From Acidobacteriota bacterium (lineage in GTDB: Bacteria; Acidobacteriota; Blastocatellia; Pyrinomonadales; Pyrinomonadaceae): DNA of 64,000 nucleotides. This document shows, piece after piece, positions 1-8,722 of this stretch. The notes under the pieces are model-generated. The model ran no database searches and was not told the origin of the DNA. It was given only the letters and a program-made list of their open reading frames with translations. Each line of letters begins with the position of its first letter. The stretch's first letter is position 1. Where the stretch lies: the NCBI GenBank assembly GCA_019242475.1, contig JAFAVK010000010.1:41848-105847 (forward strand), read 5' to 3'. Made by a program: the position numbers and the translations under genes.

Positions 1-48
1 GTTACGCTCGACTCGCTTTTTGGCTCACTCCCCTGTTCGCGCCACGTG

Positions 49-1164
49 ATGCTCTATCGCTCGCTGCTGCGCCCCCTGCTCTTCAAGCTGCCGCCGGAGA
101 CGGCACACGAGTTCGCCCTTCACGCGCTCTCGCTGAGGCTAGGCACGGGCGTACTGCGCCGCCTCGCGGGGGGACGAACGCACGGCGCGCGCTCCGGGGA
201 GCTGCGCCGCTTCGGCCTCAGCTTTCAGAACCCGGTCGGCGTCGCCGCCGGCTTCGACAAGAACGGGCTGGTCGCGCCGCAGCTCGCCGCCCTCGGCTTC
301 GGCTTCGTCGAGGTGGGCACGGTGACGAACCTCCCGCAGCCCGGCAACCCGCGCCCGCGCCTCTTCCGACTGCCGCTCGACCGCGCGCTCGTCAACCGGC
401 AGGGTTTCAACAACGAGGGCGCCGCCGCGCTCGCGCGCAGGCTGCACAAGGCAAAGCCCGACTGCGTGCTCGGCGTCAACATCGGCAAGAGCCGCGCCGT
501 GCCCGTCGAGGAGGCGACCGCCGATTACCTCGCCAGCTTCGAGACGGTCAGGCCGCACGCGGACTACGTGACCGTCAACGTCAGCTCGCCCAACACGCCG
601 GGCCTGCGCGAGCTGCAACGCGGGGACTTGCTGAGCGAGCTGCTCAACGCACTCCAGCGCCGCAACCGCGAGCTGGCCGCGGCGGAGGGCGGACGCCTCG
701 TCCCTCTGCTCGTCAAGATCGCTCCAGACCTCGGCGCGGGCGACCTTGAGCTGCTGGTCGAAGCCGCGCGCGGGGCCGAAGTCGCGGGCATCATCGCGAC
801 CAACACCACGACCTCGCGCGCGGGACTTCGAAGCGACGCCGCGCGGGTCGCCGCGTGCGGCGAGGGCGGCTTGAGCGGCGCCCCTCTGCGCGAGCGCTCG
901 ACCCGCTTGGTCGCGGCGCTCCGCAGGCTGACGCGCGGCGCCGTCGAGATCGTCGGCGTCGGCGGCATCTTTAACGCGGAAGACGCCTGGGAGAAAATCT
1001 GCGCGGGCGCCGGCCTCGTGCAGCTCTACACGGGCTTCGTCTACGAGGGGCTCGGCGTCGCGCGGCGCATCGACGAAGGGCTCGCGGCCCTCGTCGAGCG
1101 GCACGGCTTCCGCACACTCGACGAGGCCGTCGGCTGTCGCGCCGAAGAGTTCGCGCCGCTGTAA
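49..1164 (+). CDS. pyrD: Dihydroorotate dehydrogenase (quinone), class 2
   Basis: It oxidises dihydroorotate to orotate with FMN and passes electrons to membrane quinone, the fourth step of de novo pyrimidine synthesis. The 371-residue product has the class 2 N-terminal extension (residues about 1-40, amphipathic helix region) that docks on the inner membrane. Seen motifs are GVAAGFDKNG near residue 65, NRQGFNNEGA near 115, NVSSPNTPGLR near 177 with the catalytic serine expected for class 2, GIIATNTT near 248 and IVGVGGIFNAEDA near 300. An in-frame GTG lies directly before the ATG, so the start could be one codon earlier. pyrF follows after 43 bases on the same strand, so the two pyrimidine genes are probably co-transcribed. 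The promoter lies left of the window or in its first 48 bases. The family call is secure. Confidence 0.96.
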   Translation: MLYRSLLRPLLFKLPPETAHEFALHALSLRLGTGVLRRLAGGRTHGARSGELRRFGLSFQNPVGVAAGFDKNGLVAPQLAALGFGFVEVGTVTNLPQPGNPRPRLFRLPLDRALVNRQGFNNEGAAALARRLHKAKPDCVLGVNIGKSRAVPVEEATADYLASFETVRPHADYVTVNVSSPNTPGLRELQRGDLLSELLNALQRRNRELAAAEGGRLVPLLVKIAPDLGAGDLELLVEAARGAEVAGIIATNTTTSRAGLRSDAARVAACGEGGLSGAPLRERSTRLVAALRRLTRGAVEIVGVGGIFNAEDAWEKICAGAGLVQLYTGFVYEGLGVARRIDEGLAALVERHGFRTLDEAVGCRAEEFAPL

Positions 1165-1207
1165 CTTTGGACTCACAGCCTTCGAGAAAAGGAGAGGAGC
1201 AGAAACG

Positions 1208-1963
1208 ATGAACACCGGCACGGCCGAGACCGTCTCCGCGAAAGAGAAGCTCATCGTCGCGCTCGACTTCGAGAGCGCCGATGAGGCTTTAAGACTGTAC
1301 GGCGAACTGCGCGACGCGGCGGGCATGTTCAAGGTCGGCTCGCAGCTCTTCACGACGGCCGGGCCTGACCTCGTCCGGCGTCTTGTTAATGAAGGCGCGC
1401 GCATCTTCCTCGACCTCAAATTTCACGACATCCCGAACACCGTCGCCGCCACCGCGCGCGAGGCCGTCCGCCTCGGCGTCGCGCTCTTCAACGTCCACGC
1501 CGCCGGCGGCACGGAGATGATGCGCCGCGCCGCCGACGCGACCGCCGAAGAGGCCGCCCGCCTCGGCGTGCAGAAGCCGAGCCTCATCGGCGTCACCGTC
1601 CTGACGAGCATGGACTCGGACGTGCTATCCGAGACGGGCGTCGAGGCCGCCAGCGTCGAGGAGCAGGTGCGGCGCCTGGCGCGTCTCGCCGACGCCGCGG
1701 GGCTCGACGGCGTCGTCGCCTCGCCGCACGAGATCGTCCCCGTCCGCGAGTCGGTCGGGCGCGCGGGCTTCCTCGTCGTCACGCCCGGCATCACCCCCTC
1801 GGCCGCCGCCTACGCCGACCAGAAGCGCGTCACCTCGCCCGCCGAGGCCGTCCGCCGCGGCGCAGACTTCGTCGTCGTCGGCCGCGCCATCCTCAACTCC
1901 CCAGACCCCAGACGGGCCGCCCGCGCCGTCGTCGAAGAGATGGAGAATGGTCGAATATCATAA
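1208..1963 (+). CDS. pyrF: Orotidine 5'-phosphate decarboxylase
   Basis: It decarboxylates OMP to UMP, the last step of de novo UMP synthesis. The product has 251 residues, the normal length of the short bacterial group. The catalytic Lys/Asp array is visible as DLKFHDIPNT near residue 65. The phosphate-binding VTPGI motif is near 193 and GRAIL is near the C-terminus. An AGGAGAGGAG ribosome binding site lies about 8 bases before the ATG. The gene follows pyrD directly, and its 3' end overlaps the next gene by 17 bases, which implies translational coupling. Confidence 0.96.
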   Translation: MNTGTAETVSAKEKLIVALDFESADEALRLYGELRDAAGMFKVGSQLFTTAGPDLVRRLVNEGARIFLDLKFHDIPNTVAATAREAVRLGVALFNVHAAGGTEMMRRAADATAEEAARLGVQKPSLIGVTVLTSMDSDVLSETGVEAASVEEQVRRLARLADAAGLDGVVASPHEIVPVRESVGRAGFLVVTPGITPSAAAYADQKRVTSPAEAVRRGADFVVVGRAILNSPDPRRAARAVVEEMENGRIS

Positions 1964-2675
1964 GCAGGGTAGCGGGCCGGCCTTCGTCTACGTCTGCGGC
2001 ATCGAGGGTTCGGGGAAACTCTTCTACAAGCAGGCCGAAGACCTCGCGCAAGACCACGCGGTCGTCTCGTTCCCCCTGCGCAGGGACGGTTGGTACGGGA
2101 TGTCGCGGCTCGTGGAAGACCTCGCGTGGGTCATCCGCGAGGCCGGCGGGCGCGCGACCGTGCTCGGCGAGTCGTTCGGCGGGCTCTTGACGATGGCCGC
2201 CGCGCTCGAACACCCCGAGCTGTTCGAACGCATCATCCTCGTCAACACCTTCCCGCACTTCCGCGAGCGTCTGAAGATTCACGCGGGCTGCGTCCTCTTC
2301 CGCGCCTTCTACCCGATGCTCAAGGCGCACCGGACGCGCGGCGCGCGCCACGTCCTCTTCAGCCCGGACGTGTGCGAAGAGGATCGCCGGCTCTTCCGCG
2401 AGCACACGGCCGACGTGGGGCGCGAGGGCTACGTCTCGCGCCTGCGCATCATCCGCGACACCGACCTGCGCCCGCGGCTCGGGAACTTGAAGACGCCCGC
2501 CCTCGTCGTCGCGGGGACGGCCGACCGCCTCCTCGACAGCGCGACGGCCGCGCGGCAGATGGCGGCGCTGCTCCCGCGGGCGCGCCTCAAGCTTTTGGAA
2601 GGGACGGGGCACGTCGCGCTGCTCTCGGGGCGCGTGCGCGTGCGCGAGTGGCTCGGGGAGTTCGAGACGATTTGA
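1947..2675 (+). CDS. Alpha/beta-hydrolase fold protein
   Basis: A 242-residue cytoplasmic alpha/beta hydrolase with no signal peptide. The nucleophile elbow is GESFGG (Ser near residue 73). The acid is probably the Asp in AGTADRLLD (near 192), and the His is in GTGHVALL (near 222), so a full catalytic triad is present. The substrate cannot be told from sequence; small esterases, C-C hydrolases and haloperoxidase-like enzymes all share this layout. It starts inside the end of pyrF (17-base overlap, +1 frame), so it is translated with the pyrimidine genes, but no pathway link is evident. Confidence 0.85.
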   Translation: MVEYHKQGSGPAFVYVCGIEGSGKLFYKQAEDLAQDHAVVSFPLRRDGWYGMSRLVEDLAWVIREAGGRATVLGESFGGLLTMAAALEHPELFERIILVNTFPHFRERLKIHAGCVLFRAFYPMLKAHRTRGARHVLFSPDVCEEDRRLFREHTADVGREGYVSRLRIIRDTDLRPRLGNLKTPALVVAGTADRLLDSATAARQMAALLPRARLKLLEGTGHVALLSGRVRVREWLGEFETI

Positions 2676-2727
2676 GCCGCCGCGCCTGAGGCGCCGGAAC
2701 GAAGGCGCGCGGCGGGCGTGTAAACAG

Positions 2728-2764
2728 AAAGCGCCCGGGCGTTTGTCGCGCACGGGCTTTATTT
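2728..2764 (+). terminator. Weak candidate terminator after the hydrolase gene
   Basis: GCCCG and CGGGC can pair, flanked by AAA and TTT with a two-base bulge, followed by ATTT. It lies between the hydrolase stop and the DUF3108 gene. The stem is short, so this is a weak call. Confidence 0.3.
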
Positions 2765-2770
2765 GCGAAG

Positions 2771-4408
2771 ATGTCTGGCGGGCAGGCGAAGGGGGCACTC
2801 TCTTTGGTTCTAGTTTCAAGGGCGAGGGTTTGGCTGGCGGCGGCGCTCGCGGCCTTGTGCCTGTGCGCGTCCGCGTCGGGGCAGGGGCGCACGGGCGCCG
2901 CGAACGCGCCGTTCTCGCAGGCGCCCTACCGCATCGGCGAACGCCTGACCTACACGGTCTCCTTCTCCAACTTCCCGACCGCCGCCCACGTCGAGACGCA
3001 GGTCGCCGGGCGCGGGCAGTTGCACGGGCGCGACGGCATAGAGTTGCGCGGTCACGTCGAGACCATCGGCGTCGTCTCGGCCGCGCTGCTGGCGCTCAAC
3101 ATCAACCAGACGACCTTCGTCGATCCGGCCACGGGTCTCCCCTACCGCTCGCAGCAGTCCCTCAGCCAGAACACGAGCGTGCGGGACGTGGTGACCGACT
3201 ACAACGCGCCGCTCGTAGACATGGCGTCCGCGCAGGGGCGTAATGTGCCGGTCTGGGCCGGCACCTTCGACTTTCTCTCGGCGCTCTACCGCCTGCGCGC
3301 GCTGCCGCTCGCGCCCGGCTCGACCTACGCGCTCGGCGTCAGGCAGAACGAGACCGTCTACGACGCCGAGGTGAAGGTGACGGGGCGCGAGACGCTCAAG
3401 ACCAACGTCGGCTCCGCGAACACCCTCGTCACAGAGGTGCGCGTGCGCGGCAACAAGGAGGCCGACGACTACCGCGTCCACATCTACTTTACCGACGACG
3501 AGCGGCACGTGCCCGTCCTCATCAGCGCGCGCCACAGCGCCGGCGAGATTCACATCGAGCTGGCGAGCGCGGAGTTCGTCGGCGAGACGCTAGACCCCCT
3601 CGCCGCGGCGACGCCCACGCCCAACGACCCGGGCATACGCCTCCCGCCCGAACAGCCGGCGGGCAACAACCCGCCCCGCGCCACCCCGACGCCGGCCGTG
3701 ACGCCGACGCCCGGCGCCGCGCCCGTCACGCCGCCGGCCGACCTCCCCTTCAAGCCGGGTGAGCAGTTGAACTTCAACTTCTTCCTCGGGCCGAACGCGC
3801 AGCCCGCGGGCTCGGCCTCGTTCCTCGTGCGCCCGCGCGCCCGCTACTTCAACCGCGAGGGGCTTCTGCTGACGGCGAACCTCCAGTCGGCCGGCGCCGT
3901 GCAGACGCTCTTCCCCGTCAGCGACCAGATCAACTCCTACGTGGACGCGTCGTCCGTGCTCCCTTTCCGCACGGAGCTGACGCTCGCGGAAGGCAAGCGG
4001 CGCGCGCGCTTCGTCGTCTCGGCCGACCAGCAGGGCGGCGCCGCGCTCTTCGAGGACGGGACGCGCGTCGAGGTGCCCTTCGGTACGCACGACCTGCTCT
4101 CCGTCTTCTACGCGCTGCGCTCCTTCGACCTGACGCCGGGCAAGCGCAACTCGGTCTCCCTGCTTCTCAACAAGCGGCCTCGGGTGCTCTTCATCACGGC
4201 GCTGCGCACGGCCCCGCTGCCACTCGGCGGGCAGAACATCCCCGCGGTCGAGCTGGCCCTCACGACGAGCGACCCGGCCGGCGACCGCCTCGCGCTCCGC
4301 CTCTGGGTCAGCACGGACAAGCGCCGCCTGCCGCTGCGCCTCACGGCCGTGACCCCGCTCGGCCAGGTGCGCGCCGACCTCGCCATCATCCCGACCACTC
4401 TGCAATAA
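2771..4408 (+). CDS. Secreted protein with two DUF3108 domains
   Basis: A 545-residue exported protein. An N-terminal hydrophobic segment (about residues 20-38, ending Ala-Ser-Gly) looks like a signal peptide. Two homologous DUF3108-type beta-rich domains follow: one from about residue 50 (starting YRIGERLTYTVSF) to 270 and one from about 325 (starting FKPGEQLNFNFFLG) to 545. They are joined by a Pro/Thr-rich linker (residues 275-322) with repeated TPTP. Bacterial DUF3108 proteins are periplasmic and related in fold to outer-membrane-associated beta proteins; their biochemical role is not established. The tandem copy looks like an internal duplication. It stands alone between the pyrimidine genes and feoA. 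Confidence 0.8.
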   Translation: MSGGQAKGALSLVLVSRARVWLAAALAALCLCASASGQGRTGAANAPFSQAPYRIGERLTYTVSFSNFPTAAHVETQVAGRGQLHGRDGIELRGHVETIGVVSAALLALNINQTTFVDPATGLPYRSQQSLSQNTSVRDVVTDYNAPLVDMASAQGRNVPVWAGTFDFLSALYRLRALPLAPGSTYALGVRQNETVYDAEVKVTGRETLKTNVGSANTLVTEVRVRGNKEADDYRVHIYFTDDERHVPVLISARHSAGEIHIELASAEFVGETLDPLAAATPTPNDPGIRLPPEQPAGNNPPRATPTPAVTPTPGAAPVTPPADLPFKPGEQLNFNFFLGPNAQPAGSASFLVRPRARYFNREGLLLTANLQSAGAVQTLFPVSDQINSYVDASSVLPFRTELTLAEGKRRARFVVSADQQGGAALFEDGTRVEVPFGTHDLLSVFYALRSFDLTPGKRNSVSLLLNKRPRVLFITALRTAPLPLGGQNIPAVELALTTSDPAGDRLALRLWVSTDKRRLPLRLTAVTPLGQVRADLAIIPTTLQ

Positions 4409-4456
4409 GGACGGCCGCGCCGGAGTCCGTGCAAAATTGAACCCCCCAAGATGAAA

Positions 4457-4485
4457 TTGAAATCTATTTTCAAGTGGAGTATAGT
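4457..4485 (+). promoter_or_regulatory. feoAB promoter with overlapping dyad
   Basis: A sigma70-type promoter is visible: TTGAAA (4457-4462), a 17-base spacer and TATAGT (4480-4485). A perfect inverted repeat TTGAAA-N5-TTTCAA (4457-4473) starts exactly at the -35 box, where a repressor would block RNA polymerase. Since the next genes are feoA and feoB, an iron-responsive regulator is the natural candidate. The site does not match the standard Fur 7-1-7 box closely, so the factor is unknown. Confidence 0.5.
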
Positions 4486-4554
4486 CTTCACCGTGGCACA
4501 CAGCATTTCGTGCCGCCTTGATCTTGAACCCTTCGTCATCATCGGTGAACGTCT

Positions 4555-4854
4555 ATGAGTCTCGCCTACGCCGCAGCCGAACAGATCGTTGAGGTGCTGA
4601 AGCGGGCCGACACGGCCGGCCCGGCCGCCGTCTCGCTCGACGCGCTCGAAGCGGGCCGTCACGCGCGCGTGACGGCCGTGCGCGGCTCGGGCGCGGTGGC
4701 GCGCCGCCTGATGGAGATGGGCGTCGTCCCCGGCGCGCCCGTCCGCGTCGTCAAGTCCGCCCCGCTCGGCGACCCCCTCGAAGTGCGCGTGCGCAGCTAC
4801 CACCTTGCGCTCCGCCGCAGCGAGGCCCAGACCGTTTCAGTAGTGATGAATGAT

Positions 4855-4860
<6 letters not shown>
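4555..4860 (+). CDS. feoA: FeoA, SH3-like ferrous iron transport regulator
   Basis: FeoA is a small cytosolic SH3-like protein needed for Fe(II) import by FeoB. The product has 101 residues; the FeoA core (residues 27-97) shows the typical RLMEMGVVPGAPV turn and a beta-strand-rich end. About 25 extra residues precede the core. The last residues (VVMNDE) and the TGA stop are encoded by the left arm of an AT-rich heptad repeat, so the original C-terminus may have been slightly different. feoB follows after 64 bases that hold the repeat hairpin. Confidence 0.9.
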
Positions 4861-4916
<56 letters not shown>

Positions 4917-4924
4917 CTCCTCTT

Positions 4925-7144
4925 ATGAGCAGTATTCTCGAATCCCCGCCGCAGGCGGACGCGCCCGCGGGAGCAGGCGCCGAGACCAGGCAGTTGGTGG
5001 TGGCGCTGGCCGGCAACCCGAACGCGGGCAAGACCAGCATCTTCAACGCACTGACGGGACTCCGCCAGAAGGTCGCCAACTACCCGGGCGTCACGGTCGA
5101 GCGCAAGGAAGGTCTCTGGACGCTCGACGCGGAACTGCCGCCCGCGCGCCTCGTTGACCTCCCAGGACTCTACAGCCTCGACGCCGCCTCCATCGACGAA
5201 GAGATCGCGCGCGACATCCTCACGGGCCGCATGGAAGAAGTGCCCGCGCCCGACGTGGTCGTGGCGGTCGTTGACGCGACCAACCTCGAACGCAACCTCT
5301 ACCTCGTCACACAGCTCCTCGAAGCGGGCCGCCCGCTCGTCGTCGCCCTTTCGATGGTCGATCTGGCCGAGCGCTCGAAGCTTGAAATTGATGCGGACGG
5401 GCTCTCAAGTGCCCTCGGCATCCCTGTAGTTCCCATCACTGCGAAGACTAAACGCGGGCTGGACGAGCTGGCGCGCGCGGTGCTCGCAGCGGTCGGCTCG
5501 AAGCCGCCGTGCGCGCTGTGGCGGCTGTCGCCGAAGGCGGAGGCCGAAGTCCGCCGGCTTTACGCCGCGGGCGCGCCGAGCCGCGAGGAGGCCCTGCGCG
5601 ACCTCTACTCGGACGAGTTGCCCGCAGACCCGGAGCGGCGCGCGGCGGTCGAGGCGGCGCGCGCGCGACTCTCCGGCTCCGACCCGCAGTGGTGGCAGGA
5701 GCCCCTGACGGCGCGCTACCGCTGGATCGAAGAGGTCACGGGCGGGGCCGTGCGCGGCGTGAAGGACGAGCGCCCCGGCTCGACCGAGCGCATCGACCGC
5801 TTCGTCACGCACAGGTTCTTCGGGCCGATCTTGCTCCTGCTCGTGATGGCCGTCGTCTTCCAGGCCATCTTCTCCTGGGCGACTTTGCCGATGGACTTGA
5901 TCGACCGCGCGTTCGGCGCGCTCGGCGAGGCGGTGCGGGCGCACATGCCGGTGGGACTTCTGACCGACCTCGTCGTGGACGGCGTCATCGCGGGCGTCGG
6001 CGGCGTGCTCGTCTTCCTGCCGCAGATTCTCCTGCTCTTCTTCTTCATCGCGCTGTTGGAAGACAGCGGCTACATGTCGCGCGCGGCGTTCCTGGTGGAC
6101 AGGCTGATGCGGGGCGTGGGGCTGCACGGGAAGGCGTTCATGCCCCTGCTGTCGAGCTTCGCGTGCGCCATCCCCGGCATCATGGCGACGCGCACCATCG
6201 AGAACCCGAAGGACAGGTTGGCGACGATTTTGATTGCGCCCTTCATGTCCTGCTCGGCGAGGCTGCCCGTCTACACGCTGATGATCGCGGCCTTCTTCAC
6301 GGACGTGCGACTCTTCGGCTTCGTGCCCGTCGGCGTGCTGCTCATGCTCTCGATGTACCTGCTCGGCATCGTCGTCGCCATCGTGGTGGCCTGGATACTG
6401 AAGCACACGATCTTGAAGGCGCCGCCGCCGCCGCTCGTCCTTGAGCTGCCCCCCTACCGCGTGCCGAGCCTCGTCAACGTGCTCTACACGATGCGGACGC
6501 GCTCGTGGCTCTTCGTCAAGCGCGCGGGCACGGTGATTCTGACCATCTCGATTCTGCTCTGGGCCTTGATGACCTTCCCGCGCTCTGCCGTCAAGCCTGT
6601 GCCCGACGCGCAGGAGGGCGCGGCCGTGCAGGAGATGCGCGAGACGGGCCTGGAAGGAAAGGGCGAGTCGGCGCCCCTGACGGCGAAGGCCGAGGGCGAC
6701 ACGGCGGACGAGGGCGCGCAGTTGCAGCAGAGCTACGCGGGCAGGCTCGGGCACGTCCTTGAGCCGCTGATCGCGCCGCTCGGGTTCGACTGGAAGATGG
6801 GCATCGGGCTGGTCGCGTCGTTCGCGGCGCGCGAGACGATAGTCTCGACGCTCTCCATCGTCTACAACGTCGGCAAGGATACGAACGCCGAGTCGCCCTC
6901 GCTCATCGAGGCCGTGCGCAACGCGAAGCGGCCGGACGGGAGCCCGGCGTGGACGCCGCTCGTCGCCGTCTCGATGATGGTCTTCTTCGTGCTCGCGTGC
7001 CAGTGCATGTCCACGGTGGCGGTCGTGCGGCGCGAGACGAACTCCTGGCGCTGGCCGCTCTTCATGGTGGCCTACATGCTCGTCATCGCCTACGTCGCGT
7101 CGTTCGTGACGTACCAGGGCGGGAAGCTTTTGGGCTTAAGTTAG
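4925..7144 (+). CDS. feoB: Ferrous iron transporter FeoB
   Basis: A GTP-gated Fe(II) permease of the inner membrane, 739 residues. The N-terminal G domain (about 25-195) has G1 GNPNAGKTS, G3 DLPGLYSL, a G4-position motif SMVDLAE (the usual Asn replaced by Ser) and G5 ITAKT. The membrane half (from about 295) holds the two gate regions, seen around DSGYMSRAAFLVDRLM and the C-terminal ARETIVSTLSIVYNV. A charged insertion (residues about 560-600) separates them. No Shine-Dalgarno is seen before the ATG, which follows the heptad hairpin directly. The gene is followed after 5 bases by a small Cys-rich partner. Confidence 0.96.
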   Translation: MSSILESPPQADAPAGAGAETRQLVVALAGNPNAGKTSIFNALTGLRQKVANYPGVTVERKEGLWTLDAELPPARLVDLPGLYSLDAASIDEEIARDILTGRMEEVPAPDVVVAVVDATNLERNLYLVTQLLEAGRPLVVALSMVDLAERSKLEIDADGLSSALGIPVVPITAKTKRGLDELARAVLAAVGSKPPCALWRLSPKAEAEVRRLYAAGAPSREEALRDLYSDELPADPERRAAVEAARARLSGSDPQWWQEPLTARYRWIEEVTGGAVRGVKDERPGSTERIDRFVTHRFFGPILLLLVMAVVFQAIFSWATLPMDLIDRAFGALGEAVRAHMPVGLLTDLVVDGVIAGVGGVLVFLPQILLLFFFIALLEDSGYMSRAAFLVDRLMRGVGLHGKAFMPLLSSFACAIPGIMATRTIENPKDRLATILIAPFMSCSARLPVYTLMIAAFFTDVRLFGFVPVGVLLMLSMYLLGIVVAIVVAWILKHTILKAPPPPLVLELPPYRVPSLVNVLYTMRTRSWLFVKRAGTVILTISILLWALMTFPRSAVKPVPDAQEGAAVQEMRETGLEGKGESAPLTAKAEGDTADEGAQLQQSYAGRLGHVLEPLIAPLGFDWKMGIGLVASFAARETIVSTLSIVYNVGKDTNAESPSLIEAVRNAKRPDGSPAWTPLVAVSMMVFFVLACQCMSTVAVVRRETNSWRWPLFMVAYMLVIAYVASFVTYQGGKLLGLS

Positions 7145-7149
7145 CGGTT

Positions 7150-7359
7150 ATGAATTTCGACTGGCAGACCATCGCGGTCGCGCTCATCATCGCCGGCGCG
7201 CTCCTCTACGTCGGGCGCCGGGCGCTCGCGCGCCTGCGCTCGTTCAGGACGAGCAAGGGCGGTTCGTGCGCGACCGGCTGCGGGACGTGCGGCGACGTGG
7301 ACGCGCCGCTACGTCAGTCCAGCTCCTTCGTACAGGTCGGCAGGTCGAAGAAGAATTAA
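7150..7359 (+). CDS. FeoB-associated Cys-rich membrane protein
   Basis: A 69-residue protein with one N-terminal membrane helix (residues 5-22), a basic stretch and a Cys cluster (CATGCGTCG, residues 38-46). Small proteins of this pattern commonly follow feoB; a role in iron handling or FeoB assembly is assumed rather than proven. The ATG lies 5 bases after the feoB stop. The last two codons and stop (KN*) lie in the outer end of a 38-bp perfect hairpin. Confidence 0.85.
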   Translation: MNFDWQTIAVALIIAGALLYVGRRALARLRSFRTSKGGSCATGCGTCGDVDAPLRQSSSFVQVGRSKKN

Positions 7360-7434
7360 CCACGGAGACACGGAGGCACGGCTTGAAGTCATATCTCTTC
7401 AAGCCGTGCCTCCGTGTCTCCGTGGTTAATTCTT
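7351..7434. repeat. Perfect 38-bp hairpin H2 (CACGGAGA word) between convergent genes
   Basis: Arms 7351-7388 and 7397-7434 pair at all 38 positions around an 8-base loop. The arms contain an 8-base unit (CACGGAGA, CACGGAGG, CACGG). It spans the whole gap between the convergent feo partner and the PP0621-like gene: it holds the stop of the first and overlaps the stop of the second by two bases. It could serve as a bidirectional terminator, although neither side is followed by a T run. Confidence 0.9.
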
Positions 7435-7765
7435 ATGAAGCGGACTTGCGCGCGCGGCGGGGTGTGTCGGCGGCGCGTTCGAGGCAGGTGTGCGAGCAGT
7501 AGGTCGCGCCGCCGCGCAGAGAGACGGCGCGGGAGGCAGGCATCCAGGTGCCGCAGGCGGCGCAGCGCAGGAGCTTTTCGTTGGCCGCTCTCTTCCGGCC
7601 CGGCTGTTGTTGCGGGGTGCTTCCCGGCGGTGCGCCCTCGCGCACGCTTCTCATCTCGCGCACGACGCCGAGGAAGCGGCGCAGGCCGCGGATGTAAGGG
7701 CGCAGCTGCCAGTAGACGATGAAGGCCACGGCCGCGAAGAGGGCAAGGACGAAAAGGTACTTCAA
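7433..7765 (-). CDS. PP0621-like small membrane zinc-site protein
   Basis: A 110-residue protein with an N-terminal membrane helix (residues 3-20), a basic/Pro linker and a C-terminal metal site: CAAC at about 68-71 and CSHTC at about 91-95. This is the layout of the PP0621 family, whose function is unknown. The start is TTG, overlapped by the TGA of the upstream TPR gene (TTGA junction), so the two are translationally coupled. Confidence 0.75.
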   Translation of the reverse strand: MKYLFVLALFAAVAFIVYWQLRPYIRGLRRFLGVVREMRSVREGAPPGSTPQQQPGRKRAANEKLLRCAACGTWMPASRAVSLRGGATYCSHTCLERAADTPRRARKSAS

Positions 7766-8577
7766 GGCTTCTCCTTCGCGGCGTTCCTCTTCTGTTCGAG
7801 CTGCGTGCGCAGGCCGGGCAGCTCCGCGTTCGAGGGGTTCAGTTTCTCCAACTCGTCGAGGCGCCGCGCGGCCTCGTCCAACGCGCCCGTCTCGACGAGG
7901 GCGGCGGCGAGGCTCTGGAGCGACATCTCCTGCCGCGGGTCTGCCTGGAGCGCGCGGCGGTATTCGTTGACCGCGCGCTGCGGGTTCGGGGGGCTGTCGT
8001 AGAAGTACGTGAGCCCGAGCTTCGTGCGGACGACCGCGTCGTCGGGCTTCAAGACGAGCGCCGCCTCGTAGAGCTTGCGCGCCTCCGCGATCAACTTCGC
8101 GTCGCCGCCGCCCTGCCGCTCGGCCAGGAACTGCGCGTCGCCGGCCATGACGGTCGTCTTATAGTCCTTCGGGTCGAGTTCGTGCGCGCGCTTCAGGATG
8201 CGCGCGCCGTCCGGCAGGTAAGAGGCGTTGCCCGTCTCGGACGCGTAGAGGAAGATTCCCTGCCCGACCTTCTTCTGCATCTCCGGGTCTTGCGGCGACT
8301 GGTCGGCCCTCTTGATCGCGTTGACGATCTGCTCCTCGCTGAGAGACGGGGACGAGTCGCCGCCGGGGGCGGAGGTCGGTTGGGTCTTGCCCGCGCCGCT
8401 TCCCTGCTGCTGCGCTGTCTCGCGTCCCGCACGCGTGGTCGCCAGCTCGGCGCGCAGCTTCTCCTGCTCCTCGCGGTTGATGCCGTTCGCGAGGAAGAAG
8501 CCCGCGAGGAACCCGAGGACGACTCCGAGGGCGCCGACGATGAGAACTCTCTTGTTGAGGGAAGGGTTATCCGGCAT
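7762..8577 (-). CDS. Membrane-anchored TPR protein
   Basis: 271 residues. A single N-terminal membrane helix (residues 10-28) is followed by a low-complexity Gln/Ser/Gly linker. The C-terminal half (residues 100-260) contains at least three tetratricopeptide units, e.g. around KLYEAALVLKPDDAVVRTKLG and AVNEYRRALQADPRQE. This resembles the NrfG/CcmI-like class of inner-membrane TPR scaffolds, but there are no cytochrome biogenesis genes nearby, so the role is unknown. It is the upstream partner of the PP0621-like gene. Confidence 0.75.
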   Translation of the reverse strand: MPDNPSLNKRVLIVGALGVVLGFLAGFFLANGINREEQEKLRAELATTRAGRETAQQQGSGAGKTQPTSAPGGDSSPSLSEEQIVNAIKRADQSPQDPEMQKKVGQGIFLYASETGNASYLPDGARILKRAHELDPKDYKTTVMAGDAQFLAERQGGGDAKLIAEARKLYEAALVLKPDDAVVRTKLGLTYFYDSPPNPQRAVNEYRRALQADPRQEMSLQSLAAALVETGALDEAARRLDELEKLNPSNAELPGLRTQLEQKRNAAKEKP

Positions 8578-8659
8578 CGCTGGAATCCGAGCTTTCGACG
8601 CCGAAGTTTAGCAGAAAGGGCGTGCGAAGGCGACGCGGGGCGCCCGCCGGAAAGACAGA

Positions 8660-8700
8660 AGCCCCTGAGCCGCCGCCGTGGGCGCGACGACTCAGGGGCT
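8660..8700 (-). terminator. Terminator of the ribbon-helix-helix gene
   Basis: Perfect 10-bp stem AGCCCCTGAG / CTCAGGGGCT (8660-8669 and 8691-8700). On the minus strand it is followed by a T-rich tail (TTCTGTCTTT). It lies 22 bases after the stop of the gene at 8723. Confidence 0.6.
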
Positions 8701-8722
8701 CGTTCGTTTGACGGCCGGCGGC

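Noticed and set aside
4494..4510. Possible sigma54 promoter before feoA (TGGCACACAG)
   Set aside because: The GG is present but no GC occurs 10 bases downstream, and a good sigma70-type promoter lies just upstream.
5405..6754. 449-codon open frame antisense to feoB
   Set aside because: Low-complexity Arg/His/Gln/Asp content and complete overlap with feoB.
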